Source: Pseudomonas sp. (GTDB lineage Bacteria; Pseudomonadota; Gammaproteobacteria; Pseudomonadales; Pseudomonadaceae). From it: 64,000 nt of DNA. Shown here in pieces: positions 38,657-47,635 of this stretch. Location of the stretch: assembly GCF_030698175.1 (NCBI RefSeq), contig NZ_JAUYNT010000039.1, positions 29,647 to 93,646 of the forward strand, in the 5' to 3' direction. The translations under genes were made by a program, and so were the position numbers. Positions within the stretch are counted from its first letter, which is position 1, and each line of letters opens with the position of its first letter. The notes under the pieces were generated by a model. It was not told where the DNA came from and did no database searches. It saw only the letters and a program-made list of their open reading frames with translations.

Positions 38657-40531
38657 TCAGGCTTTCTGCCGCAGCCAACTGCGCCCATAGAGCATGGCCA
38701 CACAGAGTAGCGCCAGTGACTGGGCGGCCAGCGACCAACCATCCGGATGAATCCCCAGCCAGTCGAACTCAAAAAACGCCACCGGATAGGCGCCGAAGAT
38801 CCCGACTTCCTGCAGGGCTTTCACCCCGTGCCCGGCATACACCACCGAGAGCACGCAGAGCAGCACCGCATTGACGCTGAAGAAGGTCGCCAAAGGCAAC
38901 TTGGCACTGCCACGCAAAATCACCCAGGCCAATAGCACCAACAACACCAGGGCCGTGCCGGCACCCGCCAGCACCATCGAATGACCGCTCGGCCCGGCTT
39001 GCAGCCAGAGGGTTTCATAAAACAGGATGACTTCGAACAGCTCGCGATAGACCGCAAAGAACGCCAGCGCGGCAAAACCGAAACGCCCACCGCCACTTTG
39101 TAGATGGCCGCGAATGCTCGTCTGCCAAGCCGCGGCGTGGCGGCGATCATGCATCCACACGCCGACCCAGAGCAGCACCACGCTGGCAAACAACGCCGTG
39201 CCACCTTCCAGCAGTTCCCGCTGGGCGCCGCTGACGCCAATCACATAGGCGGCCAGCGCCCAGGTCGCCAGCCCCGCCAGCAAGGCCAGACCCCAGCCAA
39301 CATGGACGCTGCGCAATGCGGTTTTCTGCCCGGTATTGCGTAAGAAAGCCAAAATAGCCGCCAGCACCAGAATCGCCTCGAGTCCCTCGCGCAGCAAGAT
39401 CATCAGGCTGGAGACGTAGCTCAAGGAACCACTCATGCTGTCGCCTTTGAGCAGCGCCGCACACTCGTCGAGTTTGCCCTTGGCGAGGTTCAGTTGCTGC
39501 TCCAATTGCGCCTGCGGCAAGCCGTCCCGCAGCCCTTGGCGATAGGCCATCAGGGCGACTTCGGTGGTTTTACGCAGCTCTGGATCGAGGTTATTCAGGC
39601 CGCTTTCAACCAGCTCAAAACCTTCCAGATAGGCGCCCACCGACAGGTCGTAAGCTTGCTCATGCTCGCCGCTGGCGTAAGCCGCCAGACTCTTGTCGAG
39701 GGTGAGTGCGGTGAACTCGATCAACTGCTGTGGGCCGCGCTGGGTCGGCGCTGGCTTGGCCCGCTGGGCGCGAAACGCGGCGGCCGCAGGCTCACCTTGA
39801 GCCGCCTGAATTTGCCCGGGAGTCTGCTCGACCAATTCGCCCAAGGTGAAACTGCTGCTGCCGGTCTGCGTCGGCTCCGCACTGAAACCGGCAATATAGC
39901 TGGCCAGATCCCAGCGCTGGCGCTCATCGAGCTGATCGCTATAGGAGGCCATGTCGGTGCCATCAATCCCCAGACTGAGGGTATTGAACAGGTCATAGAG
40001 ACTCAGGCTGTCGAGCCGCGCGACCACCTGCAGATTCGCCGGCGGCGGCTGCAAGCCAACGCCGGCCGGGCCATCACCGGCGCCGCTAACACCGTGACAG
40101 ACACTACAATTCTCGGCATACAACGATTGACCACGTTGCGGATCCGGGGTGATCGACGGCAACAGGCTAAGTTGGTAAATCGTGCGCAAGCGCTCGGCCA
40201 GCTGCCGGGCCTGCACAGAAACCAGCGCACCGTCGGCGCGCTGCTCAACCGCTTGGCGCAACTGCGCGACCCCGGTTTCCAGCTCGGCGCGCTGCGCGTG
40301 CGCCGGCAAGTCCAGCAGCAACCCCTGCAACACCCCGAGAAACTCCAGCTGCTCGCGGTACTCGCCGGCATCGATCACCTCGCCAGCGGCCACAGTCGCC
40401 GGGTAATCGGCACTGAGATAACCGAGCAAGTGCAAAGCCCGCGCCGATGGATCAGCGCTGCTGGCGTAAAGATTGAGGCAAAGCAGACTTAACAGCGGCA
40501 CAAGCAGCCAGGCAGCGAAACGAGGAGGCAT
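38657..40531 (-). CDS. FTR1 iron permease fused to cytochrome c domain
   Basis: The 624-residue protein begins with a signal/membrane segment, then a periplasmic region with one haem site CSVCH (Cys142, Cys145, His146) and an ~80-residue cytochrome c fold. A helical linker follows, then the FTR1 permease with seven helices and the two ferric-binding REXXE motifs REGLE (381-385) and RELFE (496-500). In yeast Ftr1 and EfeU these motifs pass iron after oxidation. A fused cytochrome suggests the protein handles iron oxidation itself. The start at 40531 has GAGG upstream; the ORF track is 52 residues longer. Confidence 0.92.
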   Translation of the reverse strand: MPPRFAAWLLVPLLSLLCLNLYASSADPSARALHLLGYLSADYPATVAAGEVIDAGEYREQLEFLGVLQGLLLDLPAHAQRAELETGVAQLRQAVEQRADGALVSVQARQLAERLRTIYQLSLLPSITPDPQRGQSLYAENCSVCHGVSGAGDGPAGVGLQPPPANLQVVARLDSLSLYDLFNTLSLGIDGTDMASYSDQLDERQRWDLASYIAGFSAEPTQTGSSSFTLGELVEQTPGQIQAAQGEPAAAAFRAQRAKPAPTQRGPQQLIEFTALTLDKSLAAYASGEHEQAYDLSVGAYLEGFELVESGLNNLDPELRKTTEVALMAYRQGLRDGLPQAQLEQQLNLAKGKLDECAALLKGDSMSGSLSYVSSLMILLREGLEAILVLAAILAFLRNTGQKTALRSVHVGWGLALLAGLATWALAAYVIGVSGAQRELLEGGTALFASVVLLWVGVWMHDRRHAAAWQTSIRGHLQSGGGRFGFAALAFFAVYRELFEVILFYETLWLQAGPSGHSMVLAGAGTALVLLVLLAWVILRGSAKLPLATFFSVNAVLLCVLSVVYAGHGVKALQEVGIFGAYPVAFFEFDWLGIHPDGWSLAAQSLALLCVAMLYGRSWLRQKA

Positions 40532-40637
40532 GGGTAAAACCAAATGAGAATCGGATTGATTAATTGTCCGCTTCTCACCCCCACGACTCAAGGCAAACAC
40601 TTGTGACCAGATGTCACAGCAGCCGAATGCCCGCCAG

Positions 40638-41270
40638 CTAGCTCGTACCATGGTGAATAGTCGCCAACAGACCGGCAGCGACAACAAACATCAGAGCAAA
40701 GCTGCGGTTGAGCAGCTGCTGCTGCCGGGGTGAGCGCAAGACGTGCAAGACCTTAGCGGCCAGCCCGGTATAGCCGGCCATGACTATTAGGTCGACGCCG
40801 ATCATGGTCGCCGCCATGCTCAAGTACTGAGGCAACAACGGCGCCTGCGGCTGCAGAAACTGCGGCAGCACGGCGAGGATAAACACCACCGCCTTGGGGT
40901 TACTGGCATTCACCAGAAAGCCGCGCAGTATCAGGGTGAGCGGCCGACCCAATGGTCGCGGCGCCGACTGGTCGGCCAGATTACTGGGCAAGGCCCGCCA
41001 CTGCGCCAGCGCCAGCCAGAGCAAATAGATCACCCCAAACCACTTGATCAAACTGAAAGCCAGTGCCGAGGTCGCCAGCAGCGCGCCAACGCCGGCGGCG
41101 ACAATAGCAATCTGCAGCGCCAGGGCCAGCTGCAGACCGATGACATTCCAGTAGCCGCGATAGAAGCCGTACTGCAGCCCGCAGGACATCGAGGCAATAG
41201 CCCCCGCGCCCGGTGACAGGCTGATCACCCAACAGGCAACAAAGAAGGCAAGCCAGGTCTCGAAGGCCAT
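40638..41270 (-). CDS. LysE/RhtB family amino-acid exporter
   Basis: The 210-residue protein has six hydrophobic segments and the LysE motif ISLSPGAGAIASMSCGLQYG near residue 25, plus GFLVNASNPKAVVFILAVLPQF in the middle. Family members export homoserine, threonine or other amino acids; substrate unknown. The ATG at 41270 gives the usual length; the ORF track begins at a TTG eight codons earlier. Confidence 0.9.
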   Translation of the reverse strand: MAFETWLAFFVACWVISLSPGAGAIASMSCGLQYGFYRGYWNVIGLQLALALQIAIVAAGVGALLATSALAFSLIKWFGVIYLLWLALAQWRALPSNLADQSAPRPLGRPLTLILRGFLVNASNPKAVVFILAVLPQFLQPQAPLLPQYLSMAATMIGVDLIVMAGYTGLAAKVLHVLRSPRQQQLLNRSFALMFVVAAGLLATIHHGTS

Positions 41271-41357
41271 AAATGCACTCGCTGAAAAAACCAAGGGCAG
41301 GCTTGGCAGCCTACCCTATGGAATGAAACTGACCCAGTCGCCCGGACAGTTACAGCC

Positions 41358-42110
41358 TCAGTCCGGCATGTCTTTACGCAGGTGCACCGGCTCGTGCTTC
41401 TTGGCCATGGCGCCGCGCAGGCGGATGTTCAAGGCTTCGACCGCCAGCGAGAAGGCCATGGCGAAATACACGTAGCCCTTAGGCATGTGCACGCCAAAAG
41501 CTTCGGCAATCAGCACGGTACCGACCACGATCAGGAACGACAGCGCCAGCATCTTCAGCGATGGGTGCTTCTCGATAAAGTCGCTGATGGTGCCGGCAGC
41601 CAGCATCATCACCAACACCGAGATAACGATGGCAGCAACCATCACCGGCACATGCTGCACCAGGCCGACGGCGGTGATCACCGAGTCGAGGGAGAAGATG
41701 ATGTCGATGATGGCGATCTGCACGATGATCCCCATAAAGCCATAGACCTTACCGCCACCCTGAGCCGTTGCCTCTTCGCCTTCGAGGCTGGTGTAGATTT
41801 CCATGGTGCTTTTAAACAGCAAGAACAGGCCACCAAAGAACAGGATCAAATCACGCCCGGAAATGCCCTGGCCGAACACTTCGAACAGGTCGGCCGTCAG
41901 GCGCATCACCCAGGTGATCGACAACAGCAGCAAGATCCGCGTGCCCATCGCCAACGCCAAACCGAAGAAACGGCCTTTAGCTTGCTGCTCTTTCGGCAAG
42001 CGGGCGACCAGGATCGAAATGAAGATGATGTTGTCGATACCGAGAACAATCTCCAGGGCGGTCAGGGTCAAAAAAGCCACCCAGATCTGCGGGTCCATCA
42101 GCCATTCCAT
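41358..42110 (-). CDS. TerC family integral membrane protein
   Basis: TerC proteins act in manganese export at membranes, and some are linked to tellurite resistance. The 250-residue protein has seven hydrophobic segments with the two acidic motifs EIVLGIDNIIFI (about 20-31) and IIDIIFSLDSVITAVG (about 138-153) that line the metal path. GAGG precedes the ATG. A G-rich tandem repeat lies in its upstream region. Confidence 0.92.
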   Translation of the reverse strand: MEWLMDPQIWVAFLTLTALEIVLGIDNIIFISILVARLPKEQQAKGRFFGLALAMGTRILLLLSITWVMRLTADLFEVFGQGISGRDLILFFGGLFLLFKSTMEIYTSLEGEEATAQGGGKVYGFMGIIVQIAIIDIIFSLDSVITAVGLVQHVPVMVAAIVISVLVMMLAAGTISDFIEKHPSLKMLALSFLIVVGTVLIAEAFGVHMPKGYVYFAMAFSLAVEALNIRLRGAMAKKHEPVHLRKDMPD

Positions 42111-42143
42111 GTGTACGTGCCTCTTTAGTGGGAAGTAGGTTTA

Positions 42144-42174
42144 GTGGGGAGTAGGGAGTAGGGAGTAGGGAGTG
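42144..42174 (+). repeat. G-rich tandem array with G-quadruplex pattern
   Basis: The plus strand reads GTGGGGAGTAGGGAGTAGGG and continues with further AGTAGGG units, giving four or more runs of at least three G separated by 4-base AGTA or AGTG loops. It lies between the ABC-F stop and the terC start. Transcripts from the minus strand would carry the C-rich complement, so any quadruplex would form on the DNA template strand. Confidence 0.72.
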
Positions 42175-42188
42175 GCATGCCGCAGAGC

Positions 42189-44102
42189 TTAATCGACTTG
42201 GGCCAGTTGCTGCTCCAACTGCTCAAGCAACTCCAGGGCGCCCATCCAGCTGTCTTCCAGCTCGCCTTCGCGAACTTTCAAGCGCGCCTGCTCGGCCAGC
42301 AAGTCGCGCAGCTCGTCCTTGCGCGCCGCCTCATAGACGGCGGCGTCACCGAGCTTGCTCTCGGTGGCCGCCAGCTGCTCATGCAGCTGGCCAAGGGCTT
42401 TCTCCAGTTTCTCCGCTTCACGCTTGTGCGGCGCCAGCTGCTGGCGCAACACCGCCGCCGCCTGGCGCTGGGCGCGCTTGTCGGTCTTGTCGGCGGCCGG
42501 CTCGTTGCTGCTGCCTGCCGGCATTTGCCGAGCTCGGAAGTCCACCAGCCAACGGGCGTAGTCTTCCAGGTCGCCGTCGAACTCTTGAATCTGCCCATCA
42601 GCCACCAGGAGAAACTCATCGGTGGTGCTTTTTAGCAGATGACGATCGTGGGAAACCACCAGTACCGCGCCGGCAAAATCTTGCAGGGCCATGGTCAGCG
42701 CCAGGCGCATGTCCAGATCCAGGTGGTTGGTCGGCTCATCGAGCAGCAGCAAGTTGGGCTTGCCCCAGGCGATCAGCGCCAGCGCCAGGCGGGCTTTCTC
42801 GCCACCGGAGAAGTTCACCACCGGCTCGTCGGCGCGCGGCCCGCGAAAGTCAAAGCCACCGAGAAAATCGCGCAACACCTGCTCACGCTCGGTCGGGGCC
42901 AGGCGCTGCACGTGCAGCAACGGGCTGGCGCGGTCATCCAAGGAATCCAGCTGGTGCTGGGCAAAGTAGCCCACCACCAGGTTCTCGCCACGCTGCAGAT
43001 GGCCGGCGATGGGCGCAAGCTCTGCCGCCAGGGTCTTGATCAGGGTCGATTTGCCGGCGCCATTGGGGCCGAGCAGACCGATCCGCGCGCCGGGCACCAG
43101 TTGCAACTTGACCTTCGACAGCACCACCTTGTCGCCATAGCCGAGCTGCGCATCGCTCAGATCCAGCAACGGGCTGGAGATCTTATCGGCTTCGCGAAAG
43201 CAAAAATCGAAAGGCGAATCGACATGCGCCGGCGCCAATTCTTCCAAGCGCTCCAGCGCTTTGATCCGGCTCTGGGCCTGGCGGGCCTTGGTGGCCTGGG
43301 CCTTGAAGCGGGCAATGAATTTTTCCATATGCGCGCGCTGGGCTTGCTGCTTGTCGAAGGCTTGTTGTTGCTGGGCCAGGCGCTCGGCACGGGCGCGCTC
43401 GAAAGCCGAGTAACCGCCGCGATAGAGGCACAGCTTTTGCTGTTCGAGATGGGCGATGTTGTCGACCACCGCATCGAGAAAATCCCGGTCGTGGGAAATC
43501 AGCAGCAAGGTGCCGGGATAGCTTTTCAGCCAGCCTTCCAGCCAGATGATCGCGTCCAGATCCAAGTGGTTGGTCGGTTCATCGAGCAGCAGCAAATCCG
43601 ACGGGCACATCAGCGCCTGGGCGAGGTTCAAGCGCATGCGCCAACCACCGGAAAAGTCGCCGACCGGCTGGGTCATCTGCGGATTGCTAAAGCCCAAGCC
43701 GGCCAGCAGCTTACGGGCGCGGGCATCGGCACTGTAGCCGTCGGCCGAGTCCAGTTCGGCATGCAGCCGTGCTTGCGCCGTGCCATCGTGGGCGGCTTCG
43801 GCCGCGGCCAAATCGCGCTGCACCTGGCGCAGGCGCAAATCGCCATCCAGCACGTAGTCCACGGCCAGGCGCTCGAGGGTTTCGACTTCTTGGCGCATAT
43901 GGGCGATACGCCAATCGGCGGGCACCAGGCAGTTGCCGGCATCGGGCGTTAATTCGCCACGCAGCAAGGCAAACAGGCTGGATTTACCGGCGCCATTGGC
44001 ACCAATCAGGCCGACTTTATGGCCTGGGTGCAGGGTCAGCTCGGCGTCTTCTAGCAGACGCAGCGGGCCACGCTGTAGAGTGAGGTTTTCTAGTCGTATC
44101 AT
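42189..44102 (-). CDS. ABC-F family ATPase (YheS-type)
   Basis: ABC-F proteins bind the ribosomal E site and help stalled translation. The 637-residue protein has two ATPase domains: GANGAGKSS and LLLLDEPTNHLD, then GPNGAGKST, NFSGGEKARLALA and a second LLLLDEPTNHLD. Between them is the charged linker (FERARAERLAQQQQAFDKQQ) that contacts the P-site tRNA, and a C-terminal coiled coil from about residue 530. Length matches YheS. The chosen ATG removes 67 residues that overlap the divergent TIGR02444 gene. Confidence 0.94.
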   Translation of the reverse strand: MIRLENLTLQRGPLRLLEDAELTLHPGHKVGLIGANGAGKSSLFALLRGELTPDAGNCLVPADWRIAHMRQEVETLERLAVDYVLDGDLRLRQVQRDLAAAEAAHDGTAQARLHAELDSADGYSADARARKLLAGLGFSNPQMTQPVGDFSGGWRMRLNLAQALMCPSDLLLLDEPTNHLDLDAIIWLEGWLKSYPGTLLLISHDRDFLDAVVDNIAHLEQQKLCLYRGGYSAFERARAERLAQQQQAFDKQQAQRAHMEKFIARFKAQATKARQAQSRIKALERLEELAPAHVDSPFDFCFREADKISSPLLDLSDAQLGYGDKVVLSKVKLQLVPGARIGLLGPNGAGKSTLIKTLAAELAPIAGHLQRGENLVVGYFAQHQLDSLDDRASPLLHVQRLAPTEREQVLRDFLGGFDFRGPRADEPVVNFSGGEKARLALALIAWGKPNLLLLDEPTNHLDLDMRLALTMALQDFAGAVLVVSHDRHLLKSTTDEFLLVADGQIQEFDGDLEDYARWLVDFRARQMPAGSSNEPAADKTDKRAQRQAAAVLRQQLAPHKREAEKLEKALGQLHEQLAATESKLGDAAVYEAARKDELRDLLAEQARLKVREGELEDSWMGALELLEQLEQQLAQVD

Positions 44103-44152
44103 AATGGCGGCGGAGTCTATCAGCTTCGCCCCAGCATTGCCCGGGAAGCACC

Positions 44153-44611
44153 ATGCCTTCTGACCTGTGGAATTTTGCCCAACGCCTGTATGGGCGCCCA
44201 GGCGTCGAATCGGCCTGCTTGCAGCTGCAAGCAGCCGGGGCCGATGTTTGCCTGCTGCTGTGCGCCTGCTGGCTCGAACAATCGGCCCAGGCCTATTGCC
44301 CACAGCGTTGCCAGCAGCTGCAAGCGATTGCTCAGCCTTGGCAGCAACAAGTGATCACGCCGCTCAGACAACTGCGACAAAGCTGGCGCACGGCGGCGCA
44401 GCAACAGCCAGAGCTGGCTATTTTGCGCGAACAATTAAAGGATTTAGAGCAACAGGGCGAACGCCAACTGTTGATGCAACTACAAACCTGCGCCCTGAGC
44501 TGGCCGGCTTTGGACAGCGCCGCTAGCAGCGACTGGCTTGCACCATTGGCCGCTGGAGCCACGTCACTCGACGCGCTGCAAGTGCTGCGCGCCGAGGCTC
44601 AGCAGGCTTAA
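44153..44611 (+). CDS. TIGR02444 family protein, unknown function
   Basis: The 152-residue protein starts MPSDLWNFAQRLYGRPGVE, the TIGR02444 opening, followed by LQAAGADVCLLLCACWL and a glutamine-rich helical remainder. Function unknown. It is divergent from the ABC-F gene, 50 bases apart, and its stop codon overlaps the algP stop on the other strand. Confidence 0.88.
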   Translation: MPSDLWNFAQRLYGRPGVESACLQLQAAGADVCLLLCACWLEQSAQAYCPQRCQQLQAIAQPWQQQVITPLRQLRQSWRTAAQQQPELAILREQLKDLEQQGERQLLMQLQTCALSWPALDSAASSDWLAPLAAGATSLDALQVLRAEAQQA

Positions 44612-45432
44612 GAAGCGCTGGTGACTGGCGCAGTCGCGCCATTGCCACTCGTTGGGGCAACAGTCGCAGTGGTGGCAACAGCCGCAGGCTTAACCACAGC
44701 TTTAGCCGCGGGCTTAGGAGCCGCTTTAGCGACAGCTTTGGCCGGAGCCTTGACCGCTGGCTTGACCGCTGGCTTGGCCACCGCCTTGACTGCCGGCTTA
44801 GCCGCCGCTTTGCTGACCGGGGCTTTAGCGACCGGTTTAGCCACTACAGGTTTGGCGGCAACCGGTTTGGCTACTGCAGCGGCCTTGGCAGCTGGCTTGG
44901 CCGGTGCTTTACGGGCCACTGGCTTGGCAGCTACAGGCTTAGCTGCAGCAGCCGTTTTGCTGGCCACTTTAACGGCTGGCTTAGCGGCTGATTTGGCCAC
45001 TGACTTAACGGCAACAGCCGTGGCTTTTGCCGAGCGTGCGCTCAACACCTTGCTGACGGCCTCTTTTACTTTGCCGATACCCTGGGCCAATTTCAGGCTT
45101 TCTTGGGCATCACGCTTGAGCTCGGCGATATAGGCACGAGTCTCGGCTTGGCGCTCTTGCAGGCCATCCAGCAAAGCTTCCAGATCGGCAATCAGCAGCT
45201 TGCTTTTAGCTTGCGACTTGGCCTTGCCAGCGACGGCCGCGTCTTGCAGTTTTACCCGAGCGGTGTGCAGTAAATCCTGGCCTTTGCCACGCTGCTTCTC
45301 CAGCTTAGCCAACAGCTTTTCCGCATCAACCAAGGCGCCGGCGCAGGCGTTCTCGAGATGCTCAAGCAGGCTATGGGAAAGGTTTTGCAGCAAATGCAAA
45401 GGGGTAGTAACGGCGTTCTTCTTGGCCGACAT
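44608..45432 (-). CDS. algP: Alginate regulatory protein AlgP, histone-H1-like
   Basis: AlgP (AlgR3) is a DNA-binding regulator with a lysine/alanine/proline-rich tail similar to histone H1. The 274-residue protein has an N-terminal helical domain (about 1-125, opening MSAKKNAVTTPLHLLQNLSHS) and a C-terminal tail of about 130 residues built from degenerate KPAAK, KPVAK and KPAVK units. In P. aeruginosa this repeat tract is unstable. AGGAGG precedes the start. The stop overlaps the TIGR02444 stop (TTAA). Confidence 0.92.
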   Translation of the reverse strand: MSAKKNAVTTPLHLLQNLSHSLLEHLENACAGALVDAEKLLAKLEKQRGKGQDLLHTARVKLQDAAVAGKAKSQAKSKLLIADLEALLDGLQERQAETRAYIAELKRDAQESLKLAQGIGKVKEAVSKVLSARSAKATAVAVKSVAKSAAKPAVKVASKTAAAAKPVAAKPVARKAPAKPAAKAAAVAKPVAAKPVVAKPVAKAPVSKAAAKPAVKAVAKPAVKPAVKAPAKAVAKAAPKPAAKAVVKPAAVATTATVAPTSGNGATAPVTSAS

Positions 45433-45559
45433 AGCGGGCCTCCTAGCGGGCGGGTGTGCGCCCATACTAGACGCCTGTGCGGTCAAGCGCCAAGCACAGC
45501 GTTGAGGCGCCGCCGACTACTGGCATAATCAGCGGCACAGTCACCCGGAGAACTCGTTC

Positions 45560-46210
45560 ATGCTGCGTCGCCTGCCGTTATTGTTTTGCCTGTTGTCTGC
45601 GCAGCTAATGGCCGCCAACCCCGAGACCGATCACGACCTTGCCTACAGCCTGGGCGTGCGCCTGGGTGAACGCTTGCGCGCCGAGGTGCCCGACTTACAA
45701 CTGCAAGCCTTGCTCGACGGCCTGGGTCAGGCGTATCGCGGCGAACCGCTGGCACTGAAAAGTGCGCGCATCGAACAACTACTCGCCGAGCACGAAGAAC
45801 GCTTGGCCGCCGCCCCTGACAACGCAGAACCGGCCATCCGCGCGGAAAGACTGTTTCTGGTCAACGAGAAAGCTAAGGCCGGCATCCGCGAATTAGCCGG
45901 CGGGATATTACTGACCGAATTACGCCCAGGCACTGGCGCCAAACCGAAAGCCAGCGGTCGAGTGCAGGTGCGTTATGTCGGGCGTTTGGCCGATGGTAGT
46001 GTGTTTGATCAGAACGAGCAGCCGCAGTGGTTTCGCTTGGACAGCGTAATCAGCGGCTGGCGACTGGCGTTGCAGGAGATGCCCAGCGGGGCAAAGTGGC
46101 GCCTGGCGATACCTTCAGCCCAAGCTTATGGGGCCGAAGGCGCTGGCGATCTGATCCCGCCTTACGCGCCACTGGTGTTTGAAGTAGAGCTGCTGGGGAC
46201 CGCCGACTGA
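45560..46210 (+). CDS. FKBP-type peptidyl-prolyl isomerase
   Basis: The 216-residue protein has a short signal peptide (LPLLFCLLSAQLMAA), an FkpA-type dimerisation domain (about 25-110: DLAYSLGVRLGERL) and a C-terminal FKBP domain (VQVRYVGRLADGSVFD to PYAPLVFEVELL). It should assist folding in the periplasm. GGAG precedes the start. The same gene lies between algP and algQ in P. aeruginosa. Confidence 0.93.
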   Translation: MLRRLPLLFCLLSAQLMAANPETDHDLAYSLGVRLGERLRAEVPDLQLQALLDGLGQAYRGEPLALKSARIEQLLAEHEERLAAAPDNAEPAIRAERLFLVNEKAKAGIRELAGGILLTELRPGTGAKPKASGRVQVRYVGRLADGSVFDQNEQPQWFRLDSVISGWRLALQEMPSGAKWRLAIPSAQAYGAEGAGDLIPPYAPLVFEVELLGTAD

Positions 46211-46238
46211 AGCGCCGGCCCACGTCTATCTGCAGCGC

Positions 46239-46270
46239 TTAATTGGCCGCTACGGCCTGTTCTTGATGAG
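46239..46270 (-). pseudogene. Duplicated 3' tail of algQ
   Basis: These 32 bases match algQ codons at 46309-46340 in 29 positions, exactly 70 bases away, and would also encode HQEQAVAAN followed by TAA on the minus strand. It is a partial tandem duplication of the algQ end, lying downstream of the real stop. Confidence 0.8.
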
Positions 46271-46308
46271 CCTGCTGAGGCAGCCTACGCACGAGTTCTC
46301 GGGTGCGT

Positions 46309-46782
46309 TTAATTAGCCGCTACCGCCTGTTCTTGATGGGAGTTGTGCAGCACTTCGATCAGGCAATCTTCCAACTCAAAACGTTCGTGCAACATCTGCC
46401 CCAAACGCTTTAGCTCGGCATTTAACGAGACGCTGTCACGGTTGTCGCCGTTGTCACAGTGGTCGTTAAACACCAGGGCGGCTTCGGTGATGGCTTCAAT
46501 GCGCGGGTAGATTTGCTTGGCCAACTCCAGCCCACGTACGTCGCCAAAGGCTTTGGCTTCGCTGGTGAGCTGCTCGTAGACTTCGAAGTGCCCAGCCGAA
46601 ACGTAATCGACCAAAATCTCACAGAATTTTTGCACCGCTGCCGCATTCGCAACTGCCGGCTGCGGCGCTTCATCGAGCACACTATAAGCCGAGACCAATT
46701 CATGCCGCTCTTGCAGCCAGCGGTCGATCAGCAGGTGAACCCCACCCCAGCGTTCTTGGGCGTTTTGACAGTTATCAAGCAT
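46309..46782 (-). CDS. algQ: Rsd/AlgQ anti-sigma-70 factor
   Basis: AlgQ binds sigma-70 region 4 and modulates alginate and other regulons. The 157-residue protein opens [23 protein letters not shown] and has [18 protein letters not shown] and [24 protein letters not shown], the Rsd fold. GGGAAGTGAG precedes the start. The order algP-FKBP-algQ-dsbB matches P. aeruginosa. Confidence 0.95.
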   Translation of the reverse strand: MLDNCQNAQERWGGVHLLIDRWLQERHELVSAYSVLDEAPQPAVANAAAVQKFCEILVDYVSAGHFEVYEQLTSEAKAFGDVRGLELAKQIYPRIEAITEAALVFNDHCDNGDNRDSVSLNAELKRLGQMLHERFELEDCLIEVLHNSHQEQAVAAN

Positions 46783-46972
46783 GGCAATCTCACTTCCCTT
46801 ATTAGGTACTGCTGTTTTACGTCTGCGCCCAACAAAATTTTGTCGTTTAGCGCTTGAGCGTGGGAAGGCACCGCCAAACTGGCAATTTCCCGGCGGGACT
46901 TGGAGCCAGATTATGCTCGGGTCGCAGTGGCATCAAGCCGCTGGTCTGAGAAAGTTTCATACAAGCGTTTAA

Positions 46973-47464
46973 TTAGCGGCGGCGCAGCAGTTGATACAGA
47001 CTGAACAGGATCATGGCGGCAAACGCCAGCAAGCTCCATTCCGGAATGCTCATGCCCAACAGCGTCCAGTTGACCTCGGCGCAATCTGCCGAGCCATGCA
47101 ACACCAGCCGAATAATGTCTTGGAGTGGCAACGCTTGCATCATGTAGTCCAGGCTTGGCAGGCAGGCGGGCAATTCGTCCGCTGGCACATTTTGTAGCCA
47201 CACCTGGCGCCCGGCGGTGCCGGCGCCGGCCGCCGCACTCAGCAGAGCTAAAGCCGCATAACCACGCTGACCGCCACGACCCGGTGCATGCACGGCCGCC
47301 AACAGGCAAATCAAGCCAAACACAATCACGCACACGCGCTGCACTATGCACAGCGGACAGGGTTGCTGACCGAGTACGTGCTCCAGATACAGGGCGCCAC
47401 CCATGATCGCGAGGCAAAAGATAAAGGCGGCGAAAAATAACGAACGCGGGCTGGCCAGAGACAT
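46973..47464 (-). CDS. dsbB: Disulfide bond formation protein B (DsbB/DsbH)
   Basis: DsbB reoxidises DsbA and passes electrons to quinones. The 163-residue protein has four helices, the first redox pair CPLC (Cys36, Cys39) at the end of helix 1 and a second pair in the periplasmic loop (PACLPS and SADCAE). The overlapping 217-residue ORF at 46911-47564 is a frame shadow. The stop sequence resembles that of algQ. Confidence 0.94.
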   Translation of the reverse strand: MSLASPRSLFFAAFIFCLAIMGGALYLEHVLGQQPCPLCIVQRVCVIVFGLICLLAAVHAPGRGGQRGYAALALLSAAAGAGTAGRQVWLQNVPADELPACLPSLDYMMQALPLQDIIRLVLHGSADCAEVNWTLLGMSIPEWSLLAFAAMILFSLYQLLRRR

Positions 47465-47591
47465 GGCAGTTCCGTAGATAGCTGAAAGGGCGCTTACGGT
47501 AGAGCAAAGCCGGCGCGCCTTTCAAGCCATATAACGGCTTAGGCCGCGGTACCCATCCGCACAATCACACCTTGCGTCTGATTTAACCGCG

Positions 47592-47623
47592 CCACTGGGC
47601 GGGCGTATCTACGCCCCCAGTGG
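47592..47623 (-). terminator. Hairpin downstream of hemY
   Basis: CCACTGG...GGGCGTA pairs with TACGCCC...CCAGTGG as two 7 bp stems with a 2-base bulge and a 2-base loop, 13 bases beyond the hemY stop. The following minus-strand sequence lacks a proper T run, so this is a likely but not ideal end of the hemCDXY transcript. Confidence 0.6.
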
Positions 47624-47635
47624 CCGATTTGCGGC

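Noticed and set aside
40532-40620. Fur box upstream of the FTR1 gene
   Set aside because: An AATGAGAATCGGATTGAT stretch looked promising, but the second half-site does not match.
44621-45133. 170-residue Ala/Thr/Gly-rich plus-strand ORF
   Set aside because: Antisense shadow of the repetitive algP tail.
46911-47564. 217-residue ORF overlapping dsbB
   Set aside because: Wrong frame; the 163-residue frame inside has both DsbB cysteine pairs and four helices.
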